This document shows, piece by piece, positions 46,782-54,860 of a stretch of DNA of 64,000 nucleotides. The notes under the pieces are model-generated. The model did not search any database, was not told the DNA's origin, and saw only the letters and a list, made by a program, of their open reading frames with translations. The DNA comes from Streptomyces sp. B3I8 (GTDB taxonomy: Bacteria > Actinomycetota > Actinomycetes > Streptomycetales > Streptomycetaceae). The translations under genes were made by a program, and so were the position numbers. The DNA lies in NCBI RefSeq assembly GCF_030816915.1, contig NZ_JAUSYN010000002.1, positions 3,733,501-3,797,500 of the forward strand, given 5' to 3'. The stretch's first letter is position 1, and each line of letters opens with the position of its first letter.

Positions 46782-48086
46782 GTGGGCCTTGTCGTGCAGA
46801 AGTACGGAGGCTCCTCCGTAGCCGATGCCGAGGGCATCAAGCGCGTCGCCAAGCGGATCGTGGAAGCCAAGAAGAACGGCAACCAGGTGGTTGTCGTGGT
46901 CTCCGCGATGGGCGACACGACGGATGAGCTGATCGATCTCGCCGAGCAGGTGTCGCCGATCCCTGCCGGGCGCGAGCTCGACATGCTGCTGACCGCGGGA
47001 GAGCGGATCTCCATGGCGCTGCTGGCCATGGCGATCAAAAACCTGGGCCACGAGGCGCAGAGCTTCACCGGCAGCCAGGCCGGTGTCATCACCGACTCGG
47101 TCCACAACAAGGCGCGGATCATCGACGTCACGCCCGGCCGCATCCGCACCGCGCTCGACGAGGGCAACATCTGCATCGTCGCCGGTTTCCAGGGTGTCAG
47201 CCAGGTGGGCAAGGACATCACCACGCTCGGCCGCGGCGGCTCCGACACGACGGCCGTCGCGCTGGCGGCGGCGCTGGACGCGGAGGTGTGCGAGATCTAC
47301 ACCGACGTGGACGGCGTGTTCACCGCCGACCCGCGCGTGGTCAAGAAGGCCCGGAAGATCGACTGGATCTCCTTCGAGGACATGCTGGAGCTGGCCGCCT
47401 CCGGGTCCAAGGTGCTGCTCCACCGCTGTGTGGAGTACGCCCGCCGCTACAACATCCCGATCCACGTCCGCTCGTCCTTCAGCGGACTGCAGGGCACCTG
47501 GGTGAGTAGCGAGCCGATCAAGCCGGCGCAGTCGGCACAGCACGCATCGCAAGGGGAACCAAAGGTGGAGCAGGCCATCATCTCCGGGGTCGCGCACGAC
47601 ACCTCGGAGGCCAAGATCACCGTCGTCGGCGTGCCGGACAAGCCGGGCGAGGCCGCCGCGATCTTCCGCGCCATCGCGGACGCGGAGATCAACATCGACA
47701 TGGTGGTGCAGAACGTCTCCGCCGCGTCGACGGGGCTGACGGACATCTCCTTCACCCTGCCCAAGGCCGAGGGCCGCAAGGCGATCGACGCGCTGGAGAA
47801 GGCGCGCGACGCCATCGGCTTCGACTCGCTGCGCTACGACGACCAGATCGGCAAGATCTCCCTGGTCGGCGCGGGCATGAAGACCAACCCCGGGGTCACC
47901 GCCGGGTTCTTCGAGGCGCTGAGCGACGCGGGCGTGAACATCGAGCTGATCTCGACCTCCGAGATCCGCATCTCGGTCGTCACGCGCAAGGACGACGTCC
48001 CGGAGGCCGTGCGCGCGGTGCACACCGCGTTCGGCCTCGACTCCGACAGCGACGAGGCGGTCGTCTACGGAGGCACGGGGCGATGA
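46782..48086 (+). CDS. ask: Aspartate kinase (alpha subunit)
   Basis: First enzyme of the aspartate family of amino acids. 434 residues. Kinase domain: [90 protein letters not shown]. Two ACT domains follow (~265-434: [62 protein letters not shown]), which bind Lys/Thr. GTG start with GAGGAG upstream. An internal GTG start for the beta subunit is seen at 47565. asd is coupled by an ATGA overlap. Confidence 0.97.
   Translation: MGLVVQKYGGSSVADAEGIKRVAKRIVEAKKNGNQVVVVVSAMGDTTDELIDLAEQVSPIPAGRELDMLLTAGERISMALLAMAIKNLGHEAQSFTGSQAGVITDSVHNKARIIDVTPGRIRTALDEGNICIVAGFQGVSQVGKDITTLGRGGSDTTAVALAAALDAEVCEIYTDVDGVFTADPRVVKKARKIDWISFEDMLELAASGSKVLLHRCVEYARRYNIPIHVRSSFSGLQGTWVSSEPIKPAQSAQHASQGEPKVEQAIISGVAHDTSEAKITVVGVPDKPGEAAAIFRAIADAEINIDMVVQNVSAASTGLTDISFTLPKAEGRKAIDALEKARDAIGFDSLRYDDQIGKISLVGAGMKTNPGVTAGFFEALSDAGVNIELISTSEIRISVVTRKDDVPEAVRAVHTAFGLDSDSDEAVVYGGTGR
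47565..48086 (+). other. Internal start: aspartate kinase beta subunit
   Basis: In-frame GTG at 47565 (begins [13 protein letters not shown]) preceded by AAGGGG 9 bases upstream, at the junction between the kinase domain and the first ACT domain. It would give a 173-residue protein of only the regulatory ACT domains. In-frame alpha/beta overlap is established for actinobacterial and Bacillus aspartokinases; here it is read from the sequence. Confidence 0.8.
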
Positions 48087-49231
48087 CCCCCGACCCCCCA
48101 CGCGCCCCAGCCGACCCTCCGAGGCACGGCACCGGGGCCGTGGGGGCGGGTGCGCGGAAGCCGGGCGCGGAGAAGACCGGCGTGCACAGGCCCGTGCTGG
48201 CCGTCGTCGGCGCCACCGGCGCCGTCGGCGGTGTCATGCTCCGCATCCTCTCCCAGCGTGCCGACATCTGGGGCGAGATCCGCCTGCTCGCCTCCCCCCG
48301 CTCGGCCGGCCGCAAGCTGGCCGTCCGCGGCGAGGAGACCGAGGTGGCGGTGCTCGACGGGGCCGCCCTGACCGGCGTCGACATCGCGCTGTTCTGCGTG
48401 CCCGAGGACGTCGCCCGCGAGTGGGCCCCCGTCGCCGCCGAGCGGGGCGCCGTCGTCGTCGACAACTCCGCCGCCTTCCGCGCGGACCCCGACGTGCCGC
48501 TGGTCGTCCCCGAGGTCAACGCGCACACCGCGCGCGTGCGCCCGCGCGGCATCCTCGCCAGCCCCGGCTGCACCACGCTCACGATGATCGTGGCGATGGG
48601 CGCGCTGCACGCCGAGTTCGGCCTGCGCGAGCTGGTCGTCTCCTCGTACCAGGCGGTGAGCGGCGCCGGCCGCGCGGGCGTCGGGACGCTGCGCGAGCAG
48701 CTCGCCCTCGTCGCCGGTACGGAGCTGGGCACCAACCCGGGGGACGTGCGCCGGGCGGTGGGGGAGGGCACCGGCCCGTTCCCGGAGCCGGTCGCGCTCA
48801 ACGTCGTGCCGTGGGCCGGGACGTTCCTGGAGGACGGCTGGTCCTCGGAGGAGGCCGGGCTGCGGGAGGAGACCCGCAAGGTGCTCGGCCTGCCGCAGCT
48901 GCCGATCGCGGTCACCTGCGTCCGCGTCCCCGTCGTCACCGCGCACTCCCTCACCGTTCACGCCGGCTTCGAGAACGAGGTCACGGTCGACAAGGCCCGG
49001 GAGATCCTGGCCACGGCTCCCGGCGTCGTCCTGTGCGACGACCCGGGCGCCGGGGAGTTCCCGACCCCGGCCGACGTGGTGGGCACGGACCCCGCGTGGG
49101 TGGGCCGGGTGCGCCGGGCGCTGGACGACCCCACGGCGCTCGACTTCTTCGTGTGCGCCGACAACCTCCGCAAGGGCGGCGCCCTCAACGCGGTGCAGAT
49201 CGCCGAACTCGTCGCGGCGGGGCGGGTGTAG
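48083..49231 (+). CDS. asd: Aspartate-semialdehyde dehydrogenase
   Basis: Second enzyme of the aspartate pathway. 382 residues; the first ~35 are a Pro/Ala/Gly-rich extension before [19 protein letters not shown] (NADP loop). Seen: [21 protein letters not shown], catalytic Cys in [25 protein letters not shown], and the substrate His in [20 protein letters not shown] overlaps the ask stop. The long N-terminal extension is unusual; a start closer to [10 protein letters not shown] cannot be excluded. Confidence 0.95.
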   Translation: MTPDPPRAPADPPRHGTGAVGAGARKPGAEKTGVHRPVLAVVGATGAVGGVMLRILSQRADIWGEIRLLASPRSAGRKLAVRGEETEVAVLDGAALTGVDIALFCVPEDVAREWAPVAAERGAVVVDNSAAFRADPDVPLVVPEVNAHTARVRPRGILASPGCTTLTMIVAMGALHAEFGLRELVVSSYQAVSGAGRAGVGTLREQLALVAGTELGTNPGDVRRAVGEGTGPFPEPVALNVVPWAGTFLEDGWSSEEAGLREETRKVLGLPQLPIAVTCVRVPVVTAHSLTVHAGFENEVTVDKAREILATAPGVVLCDDPGAGEFPTPADVVGTDPAWVGRVRRALDDPTALDFFVCADNLRKGGALNAVQIAELVAAGRV

Positions 49232-49771
49232 ACCGGCGGCGGACGCGACCCCGCGCGTGTCGGTGAGGGCATCCGACCTGCCCGTTCGGTCCTCGGGGCG
49301 CCCTTATACGCTGGCCAATCCGAGAAGTATTTGTAGGATCTGTACGCGTCCTGTGGCCCGGTCGGGCCACCTGGTCCGGACCACTTGTACCGGACCCGTC
49401 CGGGATACGAGGATTTCCCTTTCCGCTCGTCGCAACCGCACGGACGGCGGGGAGCGTCATTGCGTTCGCCCTACAGGGGGGGCGGGTAGCGCAGCAGGGC
49501 ACAGCACAGGGGAAGAGCTGGTAGGCATGAGGGCACGGGACGTACTGTCCGCCGCGCCGGGGGAAGCACGTCGGACGTACGGGGCGCCCGCACACGCACC
49601 GTTTCCGGGCGTGCGACGCGGCACACACGAACCCGCGTACAACCCTGACGGCCCTCGGTGTGTCCAACAGGCGTGGCAGCAGAGGTACTCGAATTCACCG
49701 CGGCGGTACAGACGAGGGGCACGACCCTGCGTCCGCCCCGCCGGTCCCGCGTGTCCGGCGCGCCCGGCGGC
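49232..49771. other. Long spacer before the sigma factor gene
   Basis: No gene supported. Bases 49300-49345 are less G+C-rich (TTATACGCTGG, TATTTGTAGGATCTG) and probably hold the promoter, which would leave a ~400-base leader. The sigma-factor frame is open back to 49658, so part of this could be coding if the true start lies upstream. Confidence 0.45.
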
Positions 49772-50347
49772 ATGCCGGTGATCGCGCCGATGCCCGCAGC
49801 GCGGCCCACCCGCATACCGAGCCAGCGTGAGGGAACAGAGGAGGCCGTGGCGACCGGTACCACGGTCGACCACCTCACGGAGACCTACCGGGCGCACTAC
49901 CGCTCCCTGCTGGGCCTCGCGGCGCTCCTCCTCGACGACACCGCCTCCTGCGAGGACGTCGTCCAGGAGGCGTTCATCCGCGTCCACTCGGCCCGCAAGC
50001 GCGTGCGCGACCCGGAGAAGACGCTCGCCTACCTGCGCCAGACGGTGGTGAACCTCTCCCGCTCCGCCCTGCGCCGCCGCATCCTCGGCCTGAAGCTGCT
50101 GTCGAAGCCGATGCCGGACATGGCGAGCGCCGAGGAGGGCGCCTACGACCAGCTGGAGCGGGACTCGCTGATCAAGGCGATGAAGGGCCTGCAGCGCCGC
50201 CAGCGCGAGGTGCTGGTGCTGCGCTACTTCGCGGACATGACGGAGGCGCAGGTCGCGGCGACGCTGGGCCTGTCGCTCGGCTCGGTGAAGGCGTACGGCT
50301 CCCGCGGCATCGCGGCGCTGCGCATCGCCATGGAGGCGCCGGCATGA
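49772..50347 (+). CDS. SigE-family (ECF-like) RNA polymerase sigma factor
   Basis: 191 residues from ATG 49772. Region 2: YRAHYRSLLGLAALLLDDTASCEDVVQEAFIRVHSA...KTLAYLRQTVVNLSRSALRRR; region 4: LIKAMKGLQRRQREVLVLRYFADMTEAQVAATLGLSLGSVKAYGSRGIAALR. This is the actinobacterial SigE/M-like subgroup of ECF factors. The start is uncertain: GTG 49751, GTG 49658 and GTG 49847 are in frame, and none has an ideally spaced ribosome binding site. The stop overlaps the next gene (ATGA), whose membrane product is the probable partner. Confidence 0.88.
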   Translation: MPVIAPMPAARPTRIPSQREGTEEAVATGTTVDHLTETYRAHYRSLLGLAALLLDDTASCEDVVQEAFIRVHSARKRVRDPEKTLAYLRQTVVNLSRSALRRRILGLKLLSKPMPDMASAEEGAYDQLERDSLIKAMKGLQRRQREVLVLRYFADMTEAQVAATLGLSLGSVKAYGSRGIAALRIAMEAPA

Positions 50348-51765
50348 CCGAGTACGGCAGCAGGCCAGACGACGGACAGCAGGCTGGAAACCCCACTGTG
50401 AAGCACCGCCCCGAGGACCACGGCCGGCCGGCCGCCCCCGGCGACGAACCGGCCGACCGGACCACGCCCGCTTCCGGGACCGACGCCGTCGACGCGGCGC
50501 ACGGCTCCGCGAGCGACGGCGAAAGCGACAGCGGCGGTGACGGTCACGGCGGTCCTGCCGGGCGCCGGGACGGTTCCGGGGCCTTCGGCGGGACGGCCGC
50601 GGGCCGGGACCGGCTGCTGGCGGCGCTCGGTGGATTCGGCGGACCCACCGCCGGCTCGACCCACGCCGACGACGGCACGGACGCCCGCACCGGCACCGGT
50701 AGGAACACCGATGAGGGCACCGGTACGGGCGCGGACGGCGACACGCACGACGACGAGCTCGGGCTCGCGTCCGACGAGCTGGCGTTGCGCCGCGTGCTGC
50801 ACTCCGCCGTCGGGGACATCGCGCCCCGCGACGGCACCCTGGAACACCTGCGCCGCGCGGTGCCCGCCCGGCGGGCCCGCAAGCGGCAGGCCCTGGTCGG
50901 CATGGCGGCCGCCGCGCTCTTCGCCTGTACCGCCGTTCCCGCCCTGGTGCACGTCTCCCGGGCGACCGGTTCCCCCGCCGACCCCTCCATCGCGGGCCAG
51001 GCCTCCCAGGCCCACGGCGGCATGGGCGAGGACAAGGGCGAGGGCAGCGGCTCGGGCGGCTCCGGCGGCGCCTCCGACTCCGTCAAGGAGAAGGGCGACT
51101 CCGGTCACCACGGCAAGCAGGGCAAGGGCACCGGCAAGGGCCGCGGCACCACCGGCAGCGGCTCCACCACCCCCGGCTCGAGCCTCGCCGACTGCACGGC
51201 GGCCCAGCTCGGCGGGGCCACCTCCAGCGTCAACCCGGCCGATGCCGCCGGCGTGGTCTACGGCACGTTCCGCGTCGCCAACATCTCCGGCACCACCTGC
51301 ACGGTCTCGGGTCCGGGCACGGTCGGCGCGACCCCTCAGGGCGCGGCGGACCCGGCGCGCGTCACCGTCGTCAGCCATGTCACGGGCGACGCCGCCACCG
51401 CACTGCCCGACCCGTCCCAGGAACTGGCCTCGCTGATCCTCAAGCCCGGCATGGCCTACCAGGTGAAGTTCGCCTGGGTGCCGTCGGAGACGTGCCCCAC
51501 CCAGGGCGACGGCGACGGCGGTACCGGCACCGGTCCCTCGCCCGACCCGAGTGCGTCGGACGGCACCGCGGGTGCCTCCGAGGGGGCGTCGTCCACGAGC
51601 GGCAGCAGCACGCTCTCCTCGCAGCTCCTGCGGGAGGACGGGGTGGCCGACGGCAGCGTGGTGGTCTCCCACACGGCGGCGGCGGGCTCGCCGACGGTGA
51701 CCGCGACGGTCCCGAACGCCTGCGCGGGAACGATCTACCGGACGGGAGTGCTGGCGGGGTCCTGA
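50344..51765 (+). CDS. Single-pass membrane protein coupled to the sigma factor
   Basis: 473 residues. Cytoplasmic part ~1-180 is mostly low-complexity Gly/Asp/Thr but ends in an ordered segment DELALRRVLHSAVGDIAPRDGTLEHLRRAVPARRARKRQ. Then comes one transmembrane helix (LVGMAAAALFACTAVPALVHV), a Ser/Gly/Lys linker, and an extracellular domain of DUF4232-like type (ADCTAAQLGGATSS...GTFRVANISGTTCTVSG with paired Cys). A second Cys pair (ETCPTQ, VPNACAG) lies near the end. Start/stop overlap with the sigma gene suggests an anti-sigma or sensor role; no zinc HxxxCxxC anti-sigma motif is visible. Confidence 0.72.
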   Translation: MTEYGSRPDDGQQAGNPTVKHRPEDHGRPAAPGDEPADRTTPASGTDAVDAAHGSASDGESDSGGDGHGGPAGRRDGSGAFGGTAAGRDRLLAALGGFGGPTAGSTHADDGTDARTGTGRNTDEGTGTGADGDTHDDELGLASDELALRRVLHSAVGDIAPRDGTLEHLRRAVPARRARKRQALVGMAAAALFACTAVPALVHVSRATGSPADPSIAGQASQAHGGMGEDKGEGSGSGGSGGASDSVKEKGDSGHHGKQGKGTGKGRGTTGSGSTTPGSSLADCTAAQLGGATSSVNPADAAGVVYGTFRVANISGTTCTVSGPGTVGATPQGAADPARVTVVSHVTGDAATALPDPSQELASLILKPGMAYQVKFAWVPSETCPTQGDGDGGTGTGPSPDPSASDGTAGASEGASSTSGSSTLSSQLLREDGVADGSVVVSHTAAAGSPTVTATVPNACAGTIYRTGVLAGS

Positions 51766-52643
51766 GCCCCGGGCCCCGGCCCGGCCCCACCGGCACCCTC
51801 CGGCTCGCCTCCGTCCGCGTCCTCCGGCTCGCCTCCGCCGCCGCCGTCGGAGCCGCCGTGTGGGCCGCCGCCAGGGCCGTCGTCCGGCAGGATGCCCAGC
51901 GCCGCGTCGCGCTGGAACTCCGCCTCGCGGCGCAGCAGCCGGAACCACATGAAGACGACGAAGCCCGCGAAGACGAACCACTCGCCGGTGTAGCCGAGGT
52001 TCTGGAAGGCCCGCAGATCGAGGCCCGAGTCGTCGGGTGCGCTCGCGGGCACAGCAGTCATCCCGGAGTCGGCCCGGTCCAGGGTGACCCAGGCGTCGTA
52101 CACGTCGTACGGCACCAGGTTGACCAGGGACGCCGCGCTGATCGCGCCGACCTGCCCGGCGGGCAGGCCGCCCGCCGCGCTCGCGCCGTTGTCGCCGGGC
52201 GTCTCGGAGGCCTGGAGCGCGCCGGTGACGGTGACCTCGCCGGTGGGCGCGGCCGGTGCCTTCGCCGTCGCGGAGGCGGTGCCGGGCAGCCAGCCCCGTA
52301 CGACGGGGAGCGCCTTGCCGCCGTCGGTGCGGAGCATCGTCAGCACGTAGTAGCCGTCGCGGTCGTCCAGCTCGCGGTCCGGGACGAGGAGCTGCTTGCC
52401 GTAGTGCCCGGTCGCGGTGGCGCGCTTGCCGGAGGTGGCCTTGTCCACCGGGAGCAGCGACGCGAGCGGGCGCGCGGCCTCCTTCTTGGCGGCGGTGGCC
52501 TGCTCCGTGGCGGTGCGGTGGTCCTGCACCCGGTCCTCGAAGCGGCTGAGCTGCCAGGAGCCCATGAAGACGCAGACGGGGACGGCGAGGAGGGCGAGTA
52601 CGTTGATCGCCCACCAGCGGGGGGTCAGGAGGAACCGGTACAC
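51735..52643 (-). CDS. SURF1-family protein
   Basis: 302 residues, cytochrome c oxidase assembly family. First helix FLLTPRWWAINVLALLAVPVCVFMGSWQLSRF, periplasmic domain (GHYGKQLLVPDRELDDRDGYYVLTMLRT, LPVVRGWLPG), second helix in LGYTGEWFVFAGFVVFMWFRLL and a Gly/Glu/Pro-rich tail. The tail overlaps the convergent gene by 31 bases. GTG start is 7 bases after TACCGT on the minus strand, the leaderless pattern. Its role is haem a3/copper site assembly by family knowledge. Confidence 0.92.
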   Translation of the reverse strand: MYRFLLTPRWWAINVLALLAVPVCVFMGSWQLSRFEDRVQDHRTATEQATAAKKEAARPLASLLPVDKATSGKRATATGHYGKQLLVPDRELDDRDGYYVLTMLRTDGGKALPVVRGWLPGTASATAKAPAAPTGEVTVTGALQASETPGDNGASAAGGLPAGQVGAISAASLVNLVPYDVYDAWVTLDRADSGMTAVPASAPDDSGLDLRAFQNLGYTGEWFVFAGFVVFMWFRLLRREAEFQRDAALGILPDDGPGGGPHGGSDGGGGGEPEDADGGEPEGAGGAGPGPGAQDPASTPVR

Positions 52644-52650
52644 ACCGTCA

Positions 52651-52656
52651 ACGGTA
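52651..52656 (-). promoter_or_regulatory. Leaderless -10 box of the SURF1 gene
   Basis: TACCGT on the minus strand, 7 bases before GTG (52643-52641). Confidence 0.55.
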
Positions 52657-52703
52657 CGGCGGGGACGGGGGGCGGGGGCACGCGGGGGTGCCCCCGCCCC
52701 CTT

Positions 52704-52729
52704 GCCTCGCGCTGCGCGCAGCGCGAGGC
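52704..52729 (-). terminator. Terminator of the S9 peptidase gene
   Basis: Perfect palindromic stem GCCTCGCGCTGC/GCAGCGCGAGGC with a 2-base centre, 109 bases after the peptidase stop. Confidence 0.75.
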
Positions 52730-52837
52730 TTCGCGTGAGAGCCCGGGGGGTGGCGGGTCGTCCGGCGGGTGACGGCCGGTGGGGCCTCTCGCGAAGCGAC
52801 GCGCCGCGCGTTGGGGGCGTCCCTCACGGGGCGCTCC

Positions 52838-54646
52838 TCACCGGGCACCCCCCACATGCCGGGCCGCGAACTCCAGCTCCAGCCGCACCTGCTTGATCCG
52901 CTCGTCCACGACGAGGGACCCGTGTCCCGCGTCGTACCGGTACACCTCGTGCACCGCGCCGCGTGCGGCCAGCCGGTCGACGTAATTCTCGATCTGGCGG
53001 ATCGGGCAGCGCGGGTCGTTGACGCCCGCCGAGATGTACACCGGCACCTTCACCGCGTCCACGTACGTCAGCGGCGACGACGCCTCGAAGCGCTCCGGTA
53101 CCTCCTCCGGCGTGCCGCCGAGGAGCGTGCGGTCCATCGCCTTCAGCGCCTCCATCTCGTCGTGGTACGCCGTGACGTAGTCCGCGACCGGCACCGCCGC
53201 GATGCCCACCGTCCACAGCTCCGGCTGGACGCCGAGGCCGAGCAGGGTGAGGTAGCCGCCCCAGGAGCCGCCGGTCAGCACCAGCCGCTCGGGGTCCGCG
53301 AGGCCGGAGGAGACGGCCCACTCGCGGACCGCCGAGATGTCCTCCAGCTCGATCAGGCCGACCCGGTGCTTGAGCGCGTCGGTCCACTCGCGGCCGTACC
53401 CGGTGGAGCCGCGGTAGTTGATGCGGACGACCGCGTACCCGTGGTCGACCCAGGCGGCGGGCGCCGCCGCGAAGGCGTCGCTGTCGTGCCAGGTGGGGCC
53501 GCCGTGGATGTCGAAGACGGTGGGCAGCGGCCCGCTCGCCCCGGCCGGCTTCTGCACGAGCGCGTGGACGCGGCCGCCGGGCCCCTCCACCCACACGTCC
53601 TCCACCGGCACGGAGGCGGGTGCCCTCATCCCCGGCGGGTCGAGCACCGCGCGGCCCGTCGTGGACCGTACGGCCGGCGGCTCGGCGGCCGACGACCACA
53701 GGTACTCGACGCTGCCGTCGGGCCGTGCGGTGGCGCCGGAGACGGTGCCCGGCGGGGTGGACAGCTCGGTCAGGGCGCGGCCCGCGAAGTCGTAGCGGAA
53801 CAGTTCGCTGCGGGCCTCGAAGCTGTGCGAGACGAGCAGCGCGGAGCCGTCCGGATACCACTCGGCGGCCACGTCACCGGGCAGTTCCAGCGCGAGGTCG
53901 GTCTGCTCGCCGGTGGCCACGTCCCACACCAGCGGCTCCCAGCGGCCCTGGCGCTGGTGCCCGATGAGCAGCCGGGTGTCGCCGTCGACGGGCGCGAAGC
54001 CGAGGACCTCCAGGCCCAGTTCGACGGTGCCGCCCTCGGTGTCGTCGAGTTCGGCGACGGCGGTGCCGTCGGGGCGCAGCACGCGCAGCGACGAGTGCAT
54101 GGCGTCGCCGTGCTCGGTGTGCTCGATCGCGAGCAGCGACCCGTCGTGCGAGAGGTCGCCGACGCCGGCGGACTCGCGGTGCCGGTAGATCTCGACGGGG
54201 TCCTCGCCGGTGCGGACGAGGTGCAGCGTGGTGCCCTCCTCGTCGGTGGACCGCCCGACGACGGCGGTCCGCCCGTCCCGCCCGAGCGCGAGCCCGGCGG
54301 GGTAGGACGGCGCGAGACCGGGCGCGGCCGGCTCGTCGACGGACCCCGACGTACGGCCGCCGAAGGGCTGGCGCCGCCAGATGCCGAACTCGTCCCCGTC
54401 CGTGTCGTCGAACCACCAGATCCACTCGCCGTCGGGCGACAGCACACCGTCCGTGGTGCCGTTCGGCCGGTCGGTCACCTGCCGCTGCTCACCTGTGGCC
54501 CGGTCCCAGGCGTACAGCTCGTACGTGCCGGTCGCGTTCGACACGAACAGCGCGCGGTCCGGTGCGTCCTCCGCCCAGTCGGGCAGCGAGACCCGCGCCG
54601 CCCGGAACCGCATTTCCCACGCGACCATGCCGTCACTCTCACTCAT
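52838..54646 (-). CDS. S9-family prolyl oligopeptidase-like serine peptidase
   Basis: 602 residues. N-terminal ~330 residues form a WD40-like beta-propeller (repeated LSPDGEWIWWF, LSHDGSLLAIEH, WYPDGSALLVSH). The C-terminal alpha/beta hydrolase has oxyanion FDIHGGPTWHDSD, nucleophile LTGGSWGGYLTLLGLG, Asp in SAGVNDPRCPIRQ and His in YDAGHGSLV. Acylaminoacyl-peptidase/DPP-type, cytosolic, no signal peptide. ATG 54646 chosen because MSESDGMVAWEMRFRAARVS begins the conserved domain and upstream sequence is low-complexity. Confidence 0.93.
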   Translation of the reverse strand: MSESDGMVAWEMRFRAARVSLPDWAEDAPDRALFVSNATGTYELYAWDRATGEQRQVTDRPNGTTDGVLSPDGEWIWWFDDTDGDEFGIWRRQPFGGRTSGSVDEPAAPGLAPSYPAGLALGRDGRTAVVGRSTDEEGTTLHLVRTGEDPVEIYRHRESAGVGDLSHDGSLLAIEHTEHGDAMHSSLRVLRPDGTAVAELDDTEGGTVELGLEVLGFAPVDGDTRLLIGHQRQGRWEPLVWDVATGEQTDLALELPGDVAAEWYPDGSALLVSHSFEARSELFRYDFAGRALTELSTPPGTVSGATARPDGSVEYLWSSAAEPPAVRSTTGRAVLDPPGMRAPASVPVEDVWVEGPGGRVHALVQKPAGASGPLPTVFDIHGGPTWHDSDAFAAAPAAWVDHGYAVVRINYRGSTGYGREWTDALKHRVGLIELEDISAVREWAVSSGLADPERLVLTGGSWGGYLTLLGLGVQPELWTVGIAAVPVADYVTAYHDEMEALKAMDRTLLGGTPEEVPERFEASSPLTYVDAVKVPVYISAGVNDPRCPIRQIENYVDRLAARGAVHEVYRYDAGHGSLVVDERIKQVRLELEFAARHVGGAR

Positions 54647-54730
54647 GGGTACATCTTGCCGCGCCCCGGCCCCGTGAGGGCCGCGGGACCGCATTGATCT
54701 GCGGCTCCGCGGCACGGACACGACAACACT

Positions 54731-54800
54731 GCCCGAAGGGGCAGCGCCCCCTGAGGGACGGGACGGGAAGGGAAGGGCAGGGGCGGCGGGGACGGGAAAA
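54731..54800 (+). repeat. Dispersed intergenic repeat, copy 5
   Basis: GCCCGAAGGGGCAGCGCCCC, then GGACGGGAAGGGAAGGGCAG and GGGCGGCGGGGACGGGAAAA. Shares block order with the copy at 41452-41550 but lacks the GCGGGGAACCGCG block. Confidence 0.7.
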
Positions 54801-54860
54801 ACCCCTACGCGCACCGGCGGGGAACCACCACCCCCACCCCGCGCGGCACCCGGCCCGGGG

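Noticed and set aside
49526..49781. A small gene upstream of the sigma factor (starting MRARDVLSAAPG)
   Set aside because: No ribosome binding site, composition typical of noncoding frame, and it runs into the sigma-factor region in another frame.
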